Shown here: positions 37,561-64,000 of the stretch, piece after piece
How positions within the stretch are numbered: position 1 is the first letter of the stretch
Layout of the letters: every line of letters begins with the position of its first letter
Assembly: GCF_024713975.1 (NCBI RefSeq)
Contig: NC_091098.1
Location: 11,008,816-11,072,815, forward strand
Length of the DNA: 64,000 nucleotides
Source of the DNA: Paralichthys olivaceus
Taxonomy: Eukaryota > Chordata > Actinopteri > Pleuronectiformes > Paralichthyidae
Reading direction: 5' to 3'
Notes under the pieces: model-generated
The model's database searches: none
What the model was told of the DNA's origin: nothing
Seen by the model: only the letters and a program-made list of their open reading frames with translations
Program-made: the position numbers and the translations under genes

Positions 37561-39294
37561 TTGAAGTCTTTTTTATTTTTATGTACATACAAAAGAGTAT
37601 CCAATTACTGTGTGATTACATTGACTGTATCTCTGCATGTGTAGTCTGAAGCATAGATGCCTTTTTTTATTTTCTTTAATGTAGTGTGTATTCACAGGTC
37701 AGTCCTCCTCCCAGCCGCCCACATTTCTGCTCCCCGAGCTCCCTCATGTAACAAAAAAATACACATATAAAGTTTTTTTCAAAACAACCAATTTTGATGA
37801 GATGGCAACGTGATCACCGAGATAACACATCTGTGTTGTCTCCGTCATCTCGAACCCTCCTCTCGTTTCCAACAGGAAACAAGAAATTAAAATGACTGAA
37901 ATGAAGCAAAACACACACAAGCCGATAACCCAGACTCAAGATGGTCCCTTTTTTTTTTAAAGACAGCTATTTTTTTGTTTTGCTAATATGATTTCAACAC
38001 TCAAAATAATAATAATAATCATAATAAACCCAGGTCAGTTCATGCAAACTGCAGAGAGGACACTTTAATATAGTGCATTTGAATATTATAAACATCAGAA
38101 GCTTCGTGGCTACATATTTATGGAAGGGAGAAAAAAATGCAAACAAATCAATGTGATACACTAGAGGACACACAATACCCCATGGGTGAAATCAAACAAC
38201 GTGGCGTAAACTGCTGAAGATGTACAGTTGGTTTTACTTGATATGTTCACTGGTTTCAGAGGGAAATTGGGTCTTTTTTTCCTTTCTCTGGCAACCTGAG
38301 GAAGTAAAATTATCTGGGAAGTGGAACTTGAACTGGGAAATACCTGACGCCTTAAACTTGATTACAGCTGTTTTTGAATTAGATCACTGCAGCAGAAATT
38401 ATTGATCATTATCTTGATTTTACGGACCCATCATTTGGTCCAAGAATAGTTTGTTGAATTCTTTAAAGATTCTCTGGTCTGGTTAGCAACTGAAATCATA
38501 GGTTTTATTCAACCTGCCCCATTTTTCTGTTGTGTACAGGATATCTGTTCAGATGTATTTTTTCCCCACCACCCTTCATCCTTTGTTCTAAAACCGCCTA
38601 CGATTTTACGTTTGTGGCTTCCTCATACAAACATCCACACGCAGTCACATGAGCCCTCCTGCAGGAGGCAAAACCAAAACACACACATGCATGGCCTCTA
38701 CTGGCTTACATTTTCACCGCCTACTGTTCAGAAGACAATACACAGAGTATGAATCGAGGAAATAAAGTCTTTCACTGATTACTTGTGTTCACTTTTAGCA
38801 GATCATCAGTATTACGTGGAAGAGAGATTATCAGAGGAGTGTTAGAGCTTTCTTAGAGACGATGTGAGTGAGGAAGTCTGAGACTAATGAATCTATAAGG
38901 AAGAAATGAAAGACTTCAGACATTCAGCCAGCGTGAAGCTACTTCCACACACCACTAACTGTGACCTGTGCAAGTTGTGGAGGATCATTTAGGAAAGAGA
39001 GGTGGACGGAAAGAACAGATCAGAGATCATTTCACAAAACAAAGGAAAAGGCAAAACCTGTGACAAAAACGTTTGCAATCATGGTTTAACTTGGGATCAC
39101 CTTCCTTCGTTTTCTTTTTACACATTAAATTATTTTCCATCCAGACAAACCATCATGATATTGCCTTAAATGTAAAAAAAAAAGAAAATAAAGAGAAATC
39201 AACATAAACCCAGAAGACATCCCCGTTGCCGTCATGGCGCGTGTTCGTCCAAGCACGCCGCCCGTCCGTCCCTGTGCTCTGTCCATCTGTGTCT
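37560..39294 (-). other. vapb: vapb 3' UTR
   Basis: Long non-coding trailer after the VAPB stop. AATAAA hexamers on the minus strand at 37671-37666 and 37577-37572 give a UTR of about 1.6-1.7 kb. Many A- and T-rich stretches are present; no coding signal. Confidence 0.5.
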
Positions 39295-43787
<4,493 letters not shown>

Positions 43788-44070
43788 GTCCCAGGGCTTC
43801 TTCCTGTCGTGACGGGGAGGACGGCAACGTTTTACTGCAGGTGGCCCGGCGAGGTGGAGCAGCTGGCTTCCGAGGTAGCGACCCAGCCGTTCACAGTTTT
43901 TTTTCTCTTCGGGAGGGAGGAGGATTACAGACGCAACACCCGGGCTGACTGACTGCCACCGACAGCTGCTGGAGGCTAGCGGGCTAATGCTAATTGTGCT
44001 AGCATCAGAGGGAGCGACGGGAAGGAAGGTAGAGGCTGACGTCACGGGAAGAGAGGGACCCGAACAGGAT
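43788..44070 (-). promoter_or_regulatory. vapb: vapb 5' UTR and CpG promoter with consensus CRE
   Basis: GC-rich DNA upstream of the VAPB ATG. A perfect CRE palindrome TGACGTCA lies at 44037-44044, and GCTAGC/GCTAAT hexamers at 43974-44004. No TATA box is seen. The start site probably lies between the CRE and the ATG (inference). Confidence 0.6.
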
Positions 44071-44074
44071 ATCA

Positions 44075-45470
44075 GCAAAAAAAAAAAAGAAACTACATCT
44101 TCAATAATTAAACTTATATTTTAAATATAAATTATTGTAATATAATTCAACAATTTTTAACACTGAGATTAACATGGTTAAAATGAACAGGGAGCCATAT
44201 GAGCCAGGGCCGTAGCTAAAGCTGGGTATGGATTTCTTCTGCACGGCCCCCAAAGCCTGGAGGGTGGGTGGTTTAATGCCTGGTCACATAATATGAAGCA
44301 AATACTGCAGGTCAAAGTTCACCAAAGTTGAACTCCGCACAAAGTCACCGGAAGCAAATGCTTTCTTCACCTCGGGAGACGAAGGATCACCGATGAAACA
44401 TTTGCGTATGTGACCGGGCCCTTACTCCAAATGAATTGGATGTTGCATAATCTGACCAACAGAGGATTTGTTTGAAATGCGCTCTGTTAAAGTACATCAC
44501 TTATGATGGCGCCTTCATATTGCTTCTGTATATGTAAGAGAATCAAACTAGTTTCATTCCATCATGAAGAATGAGTCTTCATATGATCAGCAGATCTGAC
44601 AGTTATTTAACAGTGGATTGATCAGTGACTGTAGCAATATAAAGATGGACCACATGACTGCTTCTAAAATTGAAGCCAAATTATTTTGATTTCCCCTAGT
44701 GGCTGGAAGAAGTTAGGCCATAAGAGCCACCTCCTCCATTTTGTCCAGTCTGTGGTATCGATGATTAATCAATGCAGAACATATCAGAAAATAGTTAAAA
44801 GTGCCAATCATTCATCCCTGAAGCTCAAAGTTACAGTCCCTGTTCTGTCTGACCACCAATGAACACAAGATTATGAGTTTGCTATTGTAGGAAATGGAGA
44901 AAATATTCATATTCATAATCGAAAAGCTTGCACCAGAGAAGCTGTGGCTTTTGCACTTGAAAAACTGAAGTGAAACGATTGAGCAGTTATCAGTGTTGTT
45001 TTTCCAATTACCTTTCTGTCACTCAACAAGTCCATTGTTTGACGACTGGTTTGTTTTAAGGGTCATAAAGAAAGTGCCATGCCTAGTGGAAGTCAGCAGA
45101 GGAACAACAAATATTAGAAAAACTGAGGTTATATGTTCCGTTGCTAAACACACTCAGTAGACTCTGACCAGAAACAATAAGTCACAAAACCTTTTAAAGT
45201 TACTTCCCTTTTTTAATCCGTCACATTTAGACGTATTGAGTATAAAAGTACTGGAAATACCATGTAAAAATACCCACCATATGCACATTTGTAGACCGGG
45301 ATGCTAAAACTGCAGATTCCCCAATCTGCCCTCAAAGTCCCTAAACAGCACCTACAACCATATTATTAAAAAGTACCATAAAAAACATGTTTCTATATTA
45401 TACGGTAGGTTTGTAAGTGTTACCAGAGATCAGATCAATTTGAGCTCAACTACAAACTCACATCAGGATT
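44075..45470. other. vapb upstream flank
   Basis: Begins with a poly-A run and AT-rich DNA at 44075-44160. No exon, repeat family or RNA gene was recognised in the rest. Confidence 0.4.
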
Positions 45471-45479
45471 CACATTGGT

Positions 45480-45960
45480 TTCAGCCCATCCCGACATTTC
45501 TTTCAGGTTGACTCAGTGCATGGGTCAGTTCTTGTGGCTGGTCTCGGGTTACCTTCTTCAAGCTCAGGTCCTCTAGCGCAGTATGTTAGCTGTTCCTAGG
45601 ACTGTGGTCTTCTGGACAGAGATCTCAGATGTTGTGCCTGTTCCTTCATTTTGATGTTCTGTTGCTTGGGATCACTACATTTATCGCAACTGCCTTTTGC
45701 CGTTTGTTGACCACAACGATGTCAGGTTGGTTGCCGTCACGGTGGGTTAGTCTGGATCTTAGCTTGGTCAATCCTGACCACCTTCCATATTGACCCTGGG
45801 ACTCCCAGATGTTCCTGTACACTTTGCCAGCAACTTGGTTATGGAATTCTGTGTAGGCTGTACCTGCCTGCATGTTACAGCCTGCTGTTATGTCTGCCTC
45901 AGGGGCATCTTTACTTAGCCTGCACCTGGGGACCTGTCTGCTGTGGTTATGCTCAGCGCC
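45480..45960 (-). pseudogene. Decayed non-LTR retrotransposon reverse-transcriptase C-terminus
   Basis: Minus-strand reading gives the family hallmarks of the RT C-terminal region common in fish genomes: ITAGCNMQAG, EFHNQVAGKVYRNI, then NQPDIVVVNKRQKAVAINV and IPSN. After IPSN the frame shifts by one base; the expected NIKMKEQ follows in another frame, and later LGTANILR is followed by a stop. No RT catalytic core or 5' part is present. It is a dead 3' fragment lying between vapb and gnas. The clade cannot be named from this piece alone. Confidence 0.8.
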
Positions 45961-47985
45961 TGTTCCTGTGTTTCCATGATTAGAGCCAATCTTTCATTCT
46001 AGGACTCTACATAGAAGTACAGAGGAATTCTGTATATGAGTGATCAAAGATTCACTACAACATGAAGTTAGACTCACTAACCATCACAAAGCCATCCATG
46101 AATCCTGGGTGTGCTGAGTCAGGAGTCTCCAGTTTTGAACTTTCCTCTGCTGGTAGTTAAATTTCTTTAGGGTTTGACACACAACTCATCAGTCTTTAGG
46201 TTCTCCCTTCAATTGCACTACAGGTTTTCCTTTTCTGATAAATGTGTCGTTTCAGGCTTTGTATTCCACATCAATAAACAGAGAATTTGCTGGCACTGAA
46301 TTCTCTTAAACTTGTTAAATTTCATACTGGCTACAAGTTTCACTGTTGACACCTTCAGCAGTCATGGGGGGTGGATTAGCCCAGTTGCAGTGAAGTAAAT
46401 GCAGTGTAGTGTGGTATAAGTCAGTTAACAGTTAAGAGGCTAATATTTACATTTATTTAAATACATAAATATCAGCTGTGGTTAAACTTTTTATTCTGCT
46501 TTCAGTTCATGGTTCACCTCCACGCTCAAAACTTCCCTCCACATACGTTTTAATTTCCATTAGAGAAAAAAAAAAGATGCCTCTTTACTTTCTCATCAAA
46601 CTCCACTTCTCTTTTGGTTCATCTTTGCCTTGAGGCCCGTTCCATCATATAATACCCGAGGCAACAATAAAAGCAACATTTACTCTCAGCTCTCCTCAGA
46701 TCAGCTGAAACTTGGGAAGTTGAGCTGATGAGGTCAATTTTGGGTTGTTAGATGCACTGTGGCTATATAACACTTTGGCTGTCTGGGGTAAATGTGAGAC
46801 TGCAGATAAGCACTGTGAAAAGATGACAAGTAAAATGAAACAGCTTGTGTGACGGAATTACAGAAGAAACCTTCTGTGTCCGTTTGGTGACCCAGACTTA
46901 AGCTCTTCTATTGGGTTTGAGAAAATGTTCTATTTTTGGATAAAACAACTCTTTTAAATCAGTTTCCTTAACTTTTCTGTCAAAGTGGCCTCAAGACTGA
47001 AAATATTTAGCTGCTCCACATCAGCAGTCTCTTATCAAGATAGTTTATCAGTGTGATCCAGCTCTACAGTGAAGACGTGGGCGTTGTTTACGGAGCGAAA
47101 TCCTTGGTGTTTATGACAGCACAGTTTTATACACATTTGTCCCTAAAACAGAGGAAAAACATCCATCAGGAGTTGTATTTTATAGAATAAAGCTGGACGT
47201 TCAAAACCTGTCGGGTTCCTAAAATAGTTTCCACCCTGAATTTCCACATTATCGAGCATTAAGACAATGTGCAGAAAGGCCCTCCTATCAGAGTAGAACT
47301 TTCAAACCATCACGGTTGTCCCGATAAATACAAGCTCTGTTTACATGAAGAGGAAATGGCTGGTGGACGAAAAGGAAACTCCACTTCCTCTAGAGTAGAT
47401 CTATAACAACCCTTCTAGCTGGTGAGCATTTAGTGAGAAGAATGTCAAACTGCAGCTCATGTAAGAAAGAGATGTTAGCTTTGTGTTTGACTGTAATGAC
47501 AGACCGGTTACTGTCTGCACCCCCACAAAAACAACTTTATTTCTTAGAGCTCCTCTTCAGAAAGTAACGACCCATATTTGATGTACACATTAAATGAAGA
47601 TGAGAGAGATGCTAGTACTGTACAGGCTGCCTCTGCTGTGCCAGGCTACGGAGGAGGACCCTCCTTTTCCACGCGTCAGAAAATAAACAGAAATGTCTTT
47701 TTAAGTTTTGGCCTTTTCTAGCAAAAGAATGAGGTTTTTATAGAAACAAGCAATGTTTTGCATCTGTCGTCTTTTAACCCTTTAAAAAGTTGTCAAGTGA
47801 AGAAAACAAAAGAAACCTGAACACAACTTCAGTTGAAAGGATTTAAGTTATAGCAATACGCACACTATCAAGTGTACAATTTGTCAAGGTTCATTTGATT
47901 CTAATAAAATACTTTTTTTTTTTTAAAACCCATATACATTTCATATATTTATCTTTTTGGGGTATATGGATCCAAAAATAGACAT
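45961..47985. other. Intergenic DNA downstream of gnas
   Basis: No coding exon, RNA gene or recognisable mobile element is visible. A short T-run lies at 47913-47925. The gnas transcript may extend into the high-coordinate end of this stretch. Confidence 0.4.
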
Positions 47986-47994
47986 TTAAATCAT

Positions 47995-48680
47995 AAAGAG
48001 AAAGGGAGGTGGGGGAGGAGAAATAAAACTACAAAAGCTACGAATGGTGGTCCTCCATCCCAGAGGAGAGAGTGACAGAGGACAGAGGGGAGAGACAGAG
48101 ATAGAGAGAGTGGGATAAAGAAAGAGAGAAAAGAAAGTGATGAGGGAGGCAGGGAGTTGGAAGGGGGATTGGCCAAGCTATACAGCGCAGTATGACACCC
48201 ACTTTAGCTCATTACACACGTACAGTCGTGATCAAGGCACAGGGATCTTCTAAAAGTCTTTTTTTTCAATAAAGTTGTACAAAATAATACATTTTACAGT
48301 CTGTACAAGAATAATAGTTCAGCAGTAAAGTAAAGACAGACATACAAAGGAGCAAGAGGTCAGGGAGGAAGGAGGAAAGATGGAAGAATGGCAGGGAGGT
48401 GCGAGCACATTGTTGTACAAAATCAAACATTAGTGTCCCATTTGTTGTTTTCTTCTTGTATTTTTTTATACTCGAGGATTATTATATTTTATTTTGTCTT
48501 TAAACAAAAAGAGCACTGAAAAGAGAGGTGAAAAGGCAGCTGAGAAGTAGGTGGTGGGGAGAAAGAGAGAGGCAGGAAAGATGTGAAAATGGAGAGGAGA
48601 GTGAATTCCTCAGGGGAGAAGAAGGAAAAAATAAAAGAAGGAGAGAATGACAGAGACAGAAAGCTTAAAGAGAAAGAAAG
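47995..48680. repeat. Polypurine (GA-rich) tracts
   Basis: Three purine-rich blocks on the plus strand at 47995-48165, 48350-48400 and 48520-48685, made mostly of GAGA, GGGA and AAAG units with few pyrimidines. In the gnas transcript they are CU-rich. Mirror-like GA tracts can form triplex DNA (established for such sequences). Confidence 0.7.
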
Positions 48681-49832
48681 AGCGCACAGGGCACAATGGC
48701 ACAAAAGTCTACACAGACAAAAACAGCTGTGGAGACAGTAAAACAGGGTCAATCATGACGAGATGAGAGTTCTTTTTAACTTATATGGTATTGTACTGTA
48801 GAAGGATGATTTTCGCCCTCTGTTTGTTAAGTTCCACAAAAGATGGTATATTTTTTCCTTTTTTGTTTTCAACTCAATACATCCTCATCACGTTTTGCTC
48901 CACTAGCAACAAGGCAGAGTCAGATGGCAAAACAATGTTGTGGAGAAGTCGAGGGACCGCCATTGTCTTCGACCGTGTCCAGACTCCATCAAAGTAATTC
49001 ACATTGGAGTCGGCCGTCTGTCCCTTGTGCCTCCTGCAGCCTGACTGATCACAACACACCCCTGGTCCGTGTAGTCTGTGGTAATGCTGCAGTCGGTCAC
49101 TCGTTCAGTTTATTCTAGAAGCACTGTGCTGGAAAAATATGCCAGCAGGTCGAGGAGCCTGCCGCTCGTCAGCAGGGATCAGTACGTTTCTGGATTGACG
49201 GCGATTGTGCATTCCGATAAAAAGCAAATGCGATGAGTTTCTGTGTGCAAGCAGATCCTGTGGTTGAATTCATGGGTAGGAACGATTGGTTTACACAGTC
49301 CTGAGCACAGTGCTTGTGTTTTCTGTTAGATACAGTGTTCAGCTGATCTTTTGTGACATGTTAATTCTCTATTTTTGTGGTAATTCAACACTTTTCTCTT
49401 TCCCAGTTGCATTTTTCATGCCGGCTCAAAGTACAGCCTCAACTGCAGCTCAAACCTGCCCCCCTGCAGGAAATACAATCCAGACTGGGCCAGTCAGGGT
49501 GTTTGGACAGGTGAAGGTAACAGGGGTGATACATGATGTTGAGAGCTGGGAGTATGGCTGAACGTGGACATCCAAGTTCCTTTATGCTTCAGCCCCTCAA
49601 ACCCCTTCATCAAAATAACTCTGTCTACTGCAGGTGGGGAGTTTTCATAAGGGGAAGTTCTGTGTTCAGGGTGTGTTTGTGTGTAAATGTGTGTATGTTT
49701 GTGTGGTTGTTTTGGCCCCTGTTCCTTCACAAGAGCTCACACACTTCTATGGAAGAGGAGAGTTCAGAGACTCAGGGTTTCTCATAGTCCGATCTGTTTT
49801 TGTGTTTCTGGTTGAACCCTTTTCCTCTCCCA
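48480..49832 (-). other. gnas: gnas 3' UTR
   Basis: Trailer after the Gs-alpha stop codon. AATAAA hexamers on the minus strand at 49114-49109 and 48493-48488 are possible ends. The second gives a UTR of about 1.35 kb that includes one polypurine block. Confidence 0.5.
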
Positions 49833-60359
<10,527 letters not shown>

Positions 60360-61720
60360 CTGAAACAGACAAAAAGATTAATGTTAGGTATTAATTGTGT
60401 ACAGCAGTAACATACACATGTAAGAGTGCCTTCAGAATAAACAAAACTCACAAAATCACAGACCATGACAGTGGCTCCTGATACACATTTAATTGATTAA
60501 TATAAACCTAGATTATTTAATAAAGCCACAAGTGATGGGACACAAAAGAGGAACATTTTACAAGAGGAAACTCAACGCAGCCAAATTGTCCAACTGCCCT
60601 GACATGTAGTTACACACAAAACAAAACATATCAATAGAGAAAAATGCTGAGTCCGAGAGATTCAAATAACTTGCTGTTCATTGGGAGTGTGAATAATAAT
60701 AATCATTGCAGTAGGAAAAATAAACACACTTCACTACATAATTTAAGTCAAAATTATTACTGGATATTATAATGTTAACAAGAACTTTCCATTAAACATT
60801 GCCACTTGCACTCATCACTCTAAATCTGCTTTGTAATTGAAAAACAGGGGAAACTAAAATCAAACTGTCATCATAAAGGATCCTGCACCTAAGATTACAT
60901 AATTGTTTCTCACAAAACAGTTTTATTTAGCTATCAAGTATTGTTTTAGTCAAGTTTAAAAAAAAAAAAACCTGCAGGGAGGAAGTTCCATGTTACCAAG
61001 TCACGGTGCACTAAAGTAACCTGCATGAAGTTTGTTTTTGAGGCAGGAAGGGTAAACAGACCTTCATTGGCACACATGCTAGAGAAATTATGTCTGTCTA
61101 CTGTGGAGGAGAGCTGTTTGTACAAAACGTTTGGACTCTATGTGACATAAATGTTTCTAATAAAGGCAACCGGGGGACCAGTTAGCTTATCTTTCACCTT
61201 GAGCCTATCAAGAAAACAGTGCATTGTGTTTACAATAGTTCTATGTCAGTGACAAAGGGCGAGATGAGCCTCTTTGCTCTGTGCCAGTTTTACATTCTCA
61301 CAGGGACACTGTTTTATTGTTCCAAACCCTTGCAGAAGGTAACTAAAAGGAGACGACTGACAATCTCAGATTGCTTGTAAAACATTTTTGGGATGAGTGT
61401 GATTTCCATGCTGAACTATTTGATTTGCTGAAGACAAAAGTTACACAATTCTTCCACAACTTCAACCTACAGATAAAATCAATTGGGGGGGAAGTCACTC
61501 TTTTAACTGTACAACATAGGGCTGCATGATGCAAAGTGTATTTTAGAAGTAAAGCACCAGAGTTTAAGTGTATTCTAACTCAAATCACCAATATACTCAC
61601 TTACGTTTGGGATTGATTATCCACAAGGGGGCGTTACTTTTTAAATAAACTCAGACCAGGTCTACTAATGACAACACCAAATACAAGGAAAGTAACAGCA
61701 ATAGCAGCTTAGACATGCAG
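60360..61720. other. gnas: gnas intron sequence upstream of the first visible exon
   Basis: AT-rich intronic DNA without an exon on either strand that I can support. No P-loop (GESGKST) coding sequence is present. Confidence 0.6.
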
Positions 61721-61925
61721 ATATACCAATGTTAGCCACCTACTGGCAAAGAAAGTACTAACTACAGCGAGTTTGACAACAGCTGCTTCGGAACATGCAC
61801 TGAACTCTGGATAATTTTGAGATTATCTGGAGTTATCTGGAGTTCAGTGCATGTTCCAATGCAGCCGTTGTCAAACTCGCTGTAGTTAGTACATTCTTTG
61901 CCAGTAGGTGGCAACATTGGAATAT
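61721..61925. repeat. Large palindrome, two ~94-bp inverted arms with an 18-bp loop
   Basis: Left arm 61721-61814 and right arm 61833-61925 are reverse complements, with about eight differences by eye. The arm core holds a MITE family A end (GCTGCTTCGGAACATGCACTGAACTC). Outside it lies TACTGGCAAAGAA and TAACTACAGCGAGTTTGACA. It looks like two MITE ends joined head to head. The transcript would fold into a long hairpin. Confidence 0.9.
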
Positions 61926-62335
61926 TTGGGGCTGTATGTGAGAACACAGATATTCGAATCAGAGGCTCTGGACATTCACAGTAGTTTCACCTGCCAGCCC
62001 CCCAGTAAAAACTCTGGATAATGTCAAAATGACAGTAGGAGATCCTAGGTGATAACGTTTCTAACACATGATGCCAATGAAAAAGCAATATCACACACAT
62101 AGAAGACTCAGACAAAGATGTCAGGAGCTTTTGGTGAAGCCAGTGTTAATGTGCTGTAAACAAAAACGGGTGATCTCCGCAGTGAAATTTGTACGTTATG
62201 TTGTGCCTCCTGCTACACCCCTTCCCCAATGCTGCAGAGAATCCTGTGTTGTTGTGAACGTATCTGACCGGAGAATCTCCTGCATTCTCCATACATGAAA
62301 GGCAAAGTCCAGAGAACACAGACATTGTCTCAAAT
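61780..62335. mobile_element. MITE family A, copy 4 (gnas intron)
   Basis: Begins at the palindrome and continues with the family body at 61995-62330 (AAAACTCTGGATAATGTCAAA, CAAAGATGTCAGGAGCTTTTGG, TTAATGTGCTGTAAACA). The right terminus is degraded. Confidence 0.7.
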
Positions 62336-64000
62336 ACTTATATATATATGGACAATATAAGGACTCTGACCAGCTATGACAAAACGTTGAGTTTGTACCT
62401 GAAGGACAAGATACCTCTGTTGTATCGACATGGTTTATGTATGGAACCTAAAAAGGGTTGAATTAAAACAAGGATTGGGCGATATGCTAAAATTTTCCTT
62501 TCAGCCACTGTCAGTAAAACAAAGTTTATTGGGTTAGGAAGGATACTGAGAAGGCTTTTTCTTTACATTTTCAACCTGACAGTCATTTAAAAAAAACAAA
62601 AAAAATAAAAAAAAACAATCACATGGTCGTGTGGGTGCATTCTCCAGACTAGAGCGTGTGAGTGCAAGCCTGTTTGTGGTTAGATAGAGGTGAAGGAGAC
62701 AAGAAGACATGACACAACAAACTTGTTATACTGAGACATTAAGGTGAATAAAGCAGACAATTATCAGTTGGATTTAGAAAAGATGAGTGGGAGTTCCAGT
62801 ATGAGCTCATGTAACATTTTTGTCATGTCATTTGTCATGGTATGGATTATTTTATCTTTAGGAAAATGCTTAAAACAGAGGCTGTGAAGAGCAAATTCAT
62901 GATGTTATGATCTTGATGAGCTACCTTCCAGGTGACATCACTTCACTCATGATGCAATTTCACACTATGACTAAAGGCAGTCTGCAGGTCTGCTGACTGC
63001 TACTGTAAAAAATTCAGTTGTAAAGATACAATTTTGATAGTTTACGTACTTGATCCAGACGGTATAGAGATGCCTGTGATTTATTTTCACAATTGCATTT
63101 TCACCTATTGCATTACTATTGACTGCAATAGGTGACATGATGATAAATGTCATTTAAAAAATTCTGTTATTGAGATATGGTATTTGTCATTGGGAATCTG
63201 AGAATTTCCAGTATCTGTTTACAGTACAACATTTTTATGCACTGTGGGCTCAAATTGATCGATCAAATATCTGACCGGGTCGTTTGTGGAGGACTGGAGG
63301 TCTGGGAATGCTGTGTCGCAAGTTTGATGTCAATTGATCCAAAATTGTGGTACGAGACAGGTTTAATTAGTTTTACAATATTTGAGAGAAACTGAGTATT
63401 GGACTTCATAATTGCTGTCAACTCATGTGCATAAAACATCTTTGTCAATTGGGCCTATAATCTGGTGAAAATGGCAAAATTCTAGCAATTACTCCTGTTA
63501 CGCAGTAGTATGGATGTAACCTCAGTGTCACTGGTCTGTTTGATGTCAGAGCTTTTGCATAATTGTTTGGTTTTGTCAGTTTTTTCAAACACCTCCAGCT
63601 GTTGACCACTTAAAAACTCTAGCAACAAAGCTGGCAGTAACATGCCTTGTCTAAGGGCAGCTCATAGGCTCACACACAGGTCACAGAGAGAGCTGAGTCA
63701 GTCATTAAATCCTCTTCCAAATCAGGCCAGCAACTGGAACCAACAGTCTTTCAGTCACAAGCCAATTACTCTGACCTTTAGGTTACCACAACACTCAATC
63801 CATTTACTCAAAATCTTTCATCACAGACGTTACTGAACTCTTTCAGCCCCAAAGCTGTAAATTGATGCCCTGCCTCAGGATCCAGGCTCATTAAAACATA
63901 TTACTATGCTCGTCATGTGGAGACGCACAAGCAAGCAGACTGCAACACTGTTGATTTGATTTGACATTTGAGGATACACTGATAGTTTAACCGATCATAT
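62336..64000. other. gnas: gnas intron sequence at window edge
   Basis: AT-rich with an A-run near 62588-62615. No exon or RNA gene is recognisable. The gene continues beyond 64000. Confidence 0.5.

Noticed and set aside
43788-44078. In-frame open extension upstream of the VAPB start
   Set aside because: It has no ATG and VAPB proteins begin at the MARPEQ position; a near-cognate start cannot be shown from sequence.
61762-61947. 61-codon minus-strand frame in the palindrome
   Set aside because: Non-coding inverted repeat; the frame is a by-product of the hairpin arms.
60360-64000. gnas exons for the P-loop and amino-terminus
   Set aside because: Looked for reverse-complement GESGKST and LLLLGAG coding sequence and found none; they must lie beyond the window.

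Overview
The window is nuclear DNA from a ray-finned fish, probably a percomorph-type teleost with compact introns. The evidence is spliced vertebrate genes with short GT-AG introns, long CA/GT microsatellites, and repeat families that I recognise as typical of teleosts. No prokaryotic, organellar or viral genes were seen. Splice phases were checked by hand across every junction of the six gene models; nothing was run in software.

Six protein-coding genes fill the window, and all lie on the minus strand, head to tail. In transcription order (high to low coordinates) they are: gnas, 3' part only (49833-60359); vapb (39295-43787); chmp4b (32317-36422); eif2s2 (24804-30280); srsf6 (18031-21487); and l3mbtl1 (1903-14410, with a non-coding first exon near 16.1 kb). 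Five are complete from start to stop: VAPB 247 aa, CHMP4B 222 aa, eIF2-beta 332 aa, SRSF6 375 aa and L3MBTL1 877 aa. For gnas the window holds ten exons coding the last 309 residues plus the stop. The exons for the amino-terminus and P-loop lie beyond base 64000. All six human orthologues are on chromosome 20q, so this is a conserved syntenic group in a shuffled, tightened order.

The genes do not form one pathway. They cover receptor signalling (Gs alpha), ER contact sites (VAPB), membrane scission (CHMP4B), translation initiation (eIF2 beta), splicing (SRSF6) and chromatin compaction (L3MBTL1). Each of the five visible starts has a CpG-rich, TATA-less promoter. NRF1-like, CRE-like or CCAAT motifs are visible at several. 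Clusters of GCTAGC/GTTAGC/GCTAAC hexamers recur around the same starts.

The rest is introns, UTRs and repeats: at least four copies of one inverted-repeat MITE family, a second short MITE in a gnas intron, hAT-like remnants beside l3mbtl1, LINE 3' tails, a decayed non-LTR reverse transcriptase C-terminus between vapb and gnas, a three-copy 69-bp tandem repeat, a ~94-bp-arm palindrome in gnas, and polypurine tracts in the gnas 3' UTR. The most interesting local signals are two (UG)n tracts abutting splice sites of l3mbtl1, the palindrome, the start-site hexamer clusters, and a candidate poison exon in srsf6 intron 2.
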